A stretch of DNA of 64,000 bases from positions 986,832-1,050,831 of the forward strand of contig NC_084722.1 of the NCBI RefSeq assembly GCF_033807575.1. The letters run 5' to 3'. Of the stretch, positions 63,290 to 64,000 are shown one piece after another. The DNA is from Cydia pomonella. Its lineage: Eukaryota > Arthropoda > Insecta > Lepidoptera > Tortricidae. Every line of letters starts with the position of its first letter. Within the stretch, counting starts at the first letter, position 1. The notes below the pieces were generated by a model. It ran no database searches. It saw only the letters and a program-made list of their open reading frames with translations, and had not been told where the DNA came from. Position numbers and translations under genes: made by a program.

Positions 63290-63600
63290 GATATTAATTA
63301 TATATATTATATAATTTATCAACTATACATTTAAATAATAACAAACTTAGAATAAAATGTAACCTAAAATTAAACCTATCTACAAAACTAAAATTAAAAC
63401 CTAAAAAAAAACCATAACATGAGTGACCTAGCTCAATTATTTATATTAAGCTAGATCACCCAGGTCAGAGCCCTGTGGAAGGGTTCCCATAAGGCTGGCT
63501 GCATTCCCCCTTTGGATCGCTATGCCGATCCGTTGGGCGAGGAAGGAGCCAGCCCTACGGTCCCCCGTGACATCAATGACTTTTTTGAAAGCTGCCGAAT
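63290..63600 (-). pseudogene. LINE ORF2 C-terminal relic with 3' UTR
   Basis: The minus strand reads DVTGDRRAGSFLAQRIGIAI, QRGNAASLMGTLPQGSDLGD and LA then a stop. It is followed by a long AT-rich 3' UTR towards 63290. Best-preserved copy of the motif also seen at 6003-6192. Confidence 0.65.
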
Positions 63601-63716
63601 TAATTTATTAAATTAATTTGCACTGTCTCTAATTGTTATCCAGCAGGAGTATGTTAACTTAGAAAGTATCAGTTTGATAAGATTATTTAACAAATAGTTT
63701 AGTTTTGTTTTTAACA

Positions 63717-64000
63717 TGGCTCGGAAACCGGTTAAATTTCCATACCGTTATCTTGTACTTTGGAGCAAAACCTTTTAATTTCGGTTTCGTTCGTAAAACC
63801 GTTATTTTCAAACCGGTTTTTAGATGAACATTTCCATAAAGTTCTTGTCAGAATAACCGGTTTGGAACAATAAAAACTGGTTTCTTCCTATATCGGTGTC
63901 TTTATTTACGCGGCACACCACCAGGCCGGGCGGCCGTTTCGTCGCTCGTCGAATAAACAGGTTTATTTAGTTTACAATAAAGTTCTTAAAACGATCGCGT
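63717..64000 (-). mobile_element. Repeat rich in AACCGG sites, copy 2 (runs off the window)
   Basis: ggctcggaaaccggttaaat, tttcaaaccggtttttagat and agaataaccggtttggaaca are in inverse order to 52965-53330. The element continues past the window end. Confidence 0.6.

Overview
The window looks like AT-rich insect nuclear DNA, most probably from a moth or butterfly (Lepidoptera). This rests on the dense mix of tRNA-derived SINEs, RTE/CR1/jockey/R4-type LINE relics, TA-, TTA- and TTAA-targeting foldback MITEs and a piggyBac derivative, plus one exon of an insect GAS2-like gene. No bacterial gene layout, operon, rRNA, true tRNA gene or CRISPR array was seen.

Only one convincing host coding exon was found: 54464-54646 on the minus strand, the start-codon exon of a GAS2-like / pickled eggs (pigs) cytoskeletal linker, with a good acceptor and donor. 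If the gene is intact, about 54 kb downstream of this exon (positions 1-54463) and about 9 kb upstream of it (54665-64000) are intron or flanking DNA. No further exon of this gene was recognised, although a short exon could have been missed. Just downstream of the donor lie two decayed tandem duplicates of the same exon (about 53.95-54.13 and 54.17-54.30 kb). They still read in the CH-domain frame over their best-conserved part.

The rest is a layered graveyard of mobile elements. 0-6.5 kb: a SINE with an 18-bp target duplication, several tRNA-type SINEs (one split by a 222-bp TA MITE, one split by a 1.39-kb piggyBac derivative) and about 1.4 kb of apparently unique DNA. 6.5-12.5 kb: the common 'ggttccgta' repeat, a TTAA MITE, poly(A) retroposons and a LINE inside a LINE tail. 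13-22 kb: foldback MITEs, a three-deep insertion nest at 16.1-17.2 kb, two abutting hairpin elements at 17.6-17.85 kb, LINE relics with a C2H2 finger and a mariner-like element inside another repeat. 22-32 kb: MITEs (including a 52-bp perfect palindrome), a SINE carrying a small insertion, and LINE tails. 32-43 kb: poly(A) retroposons, a five-unit 124-bp satellite made from SINE sequence, and a cluster of four related MITEs at 41.5-42.65 kb. 43-53.4 kb: a hAT MITE with an 8-bp duplication, LINE 3' ends and a repeat rich in AACCGG(T/A)-type sites. 53.4-64 kb: the host exon, a 440-bp inverted repeat broken by a hAT-like MITE, more MITEs, and RT relics including a YMDD box at 62.3 kb.

No new defence or metabolic system is visible. 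The most notable observations are the fossil exon duplications next to the pigs exon, and the many insertions whose empty sites can be read from sister copies in the same window, which gives a relative chronology of mobile elements. Family names are given only where motifs support them; other repeats are described structurally.
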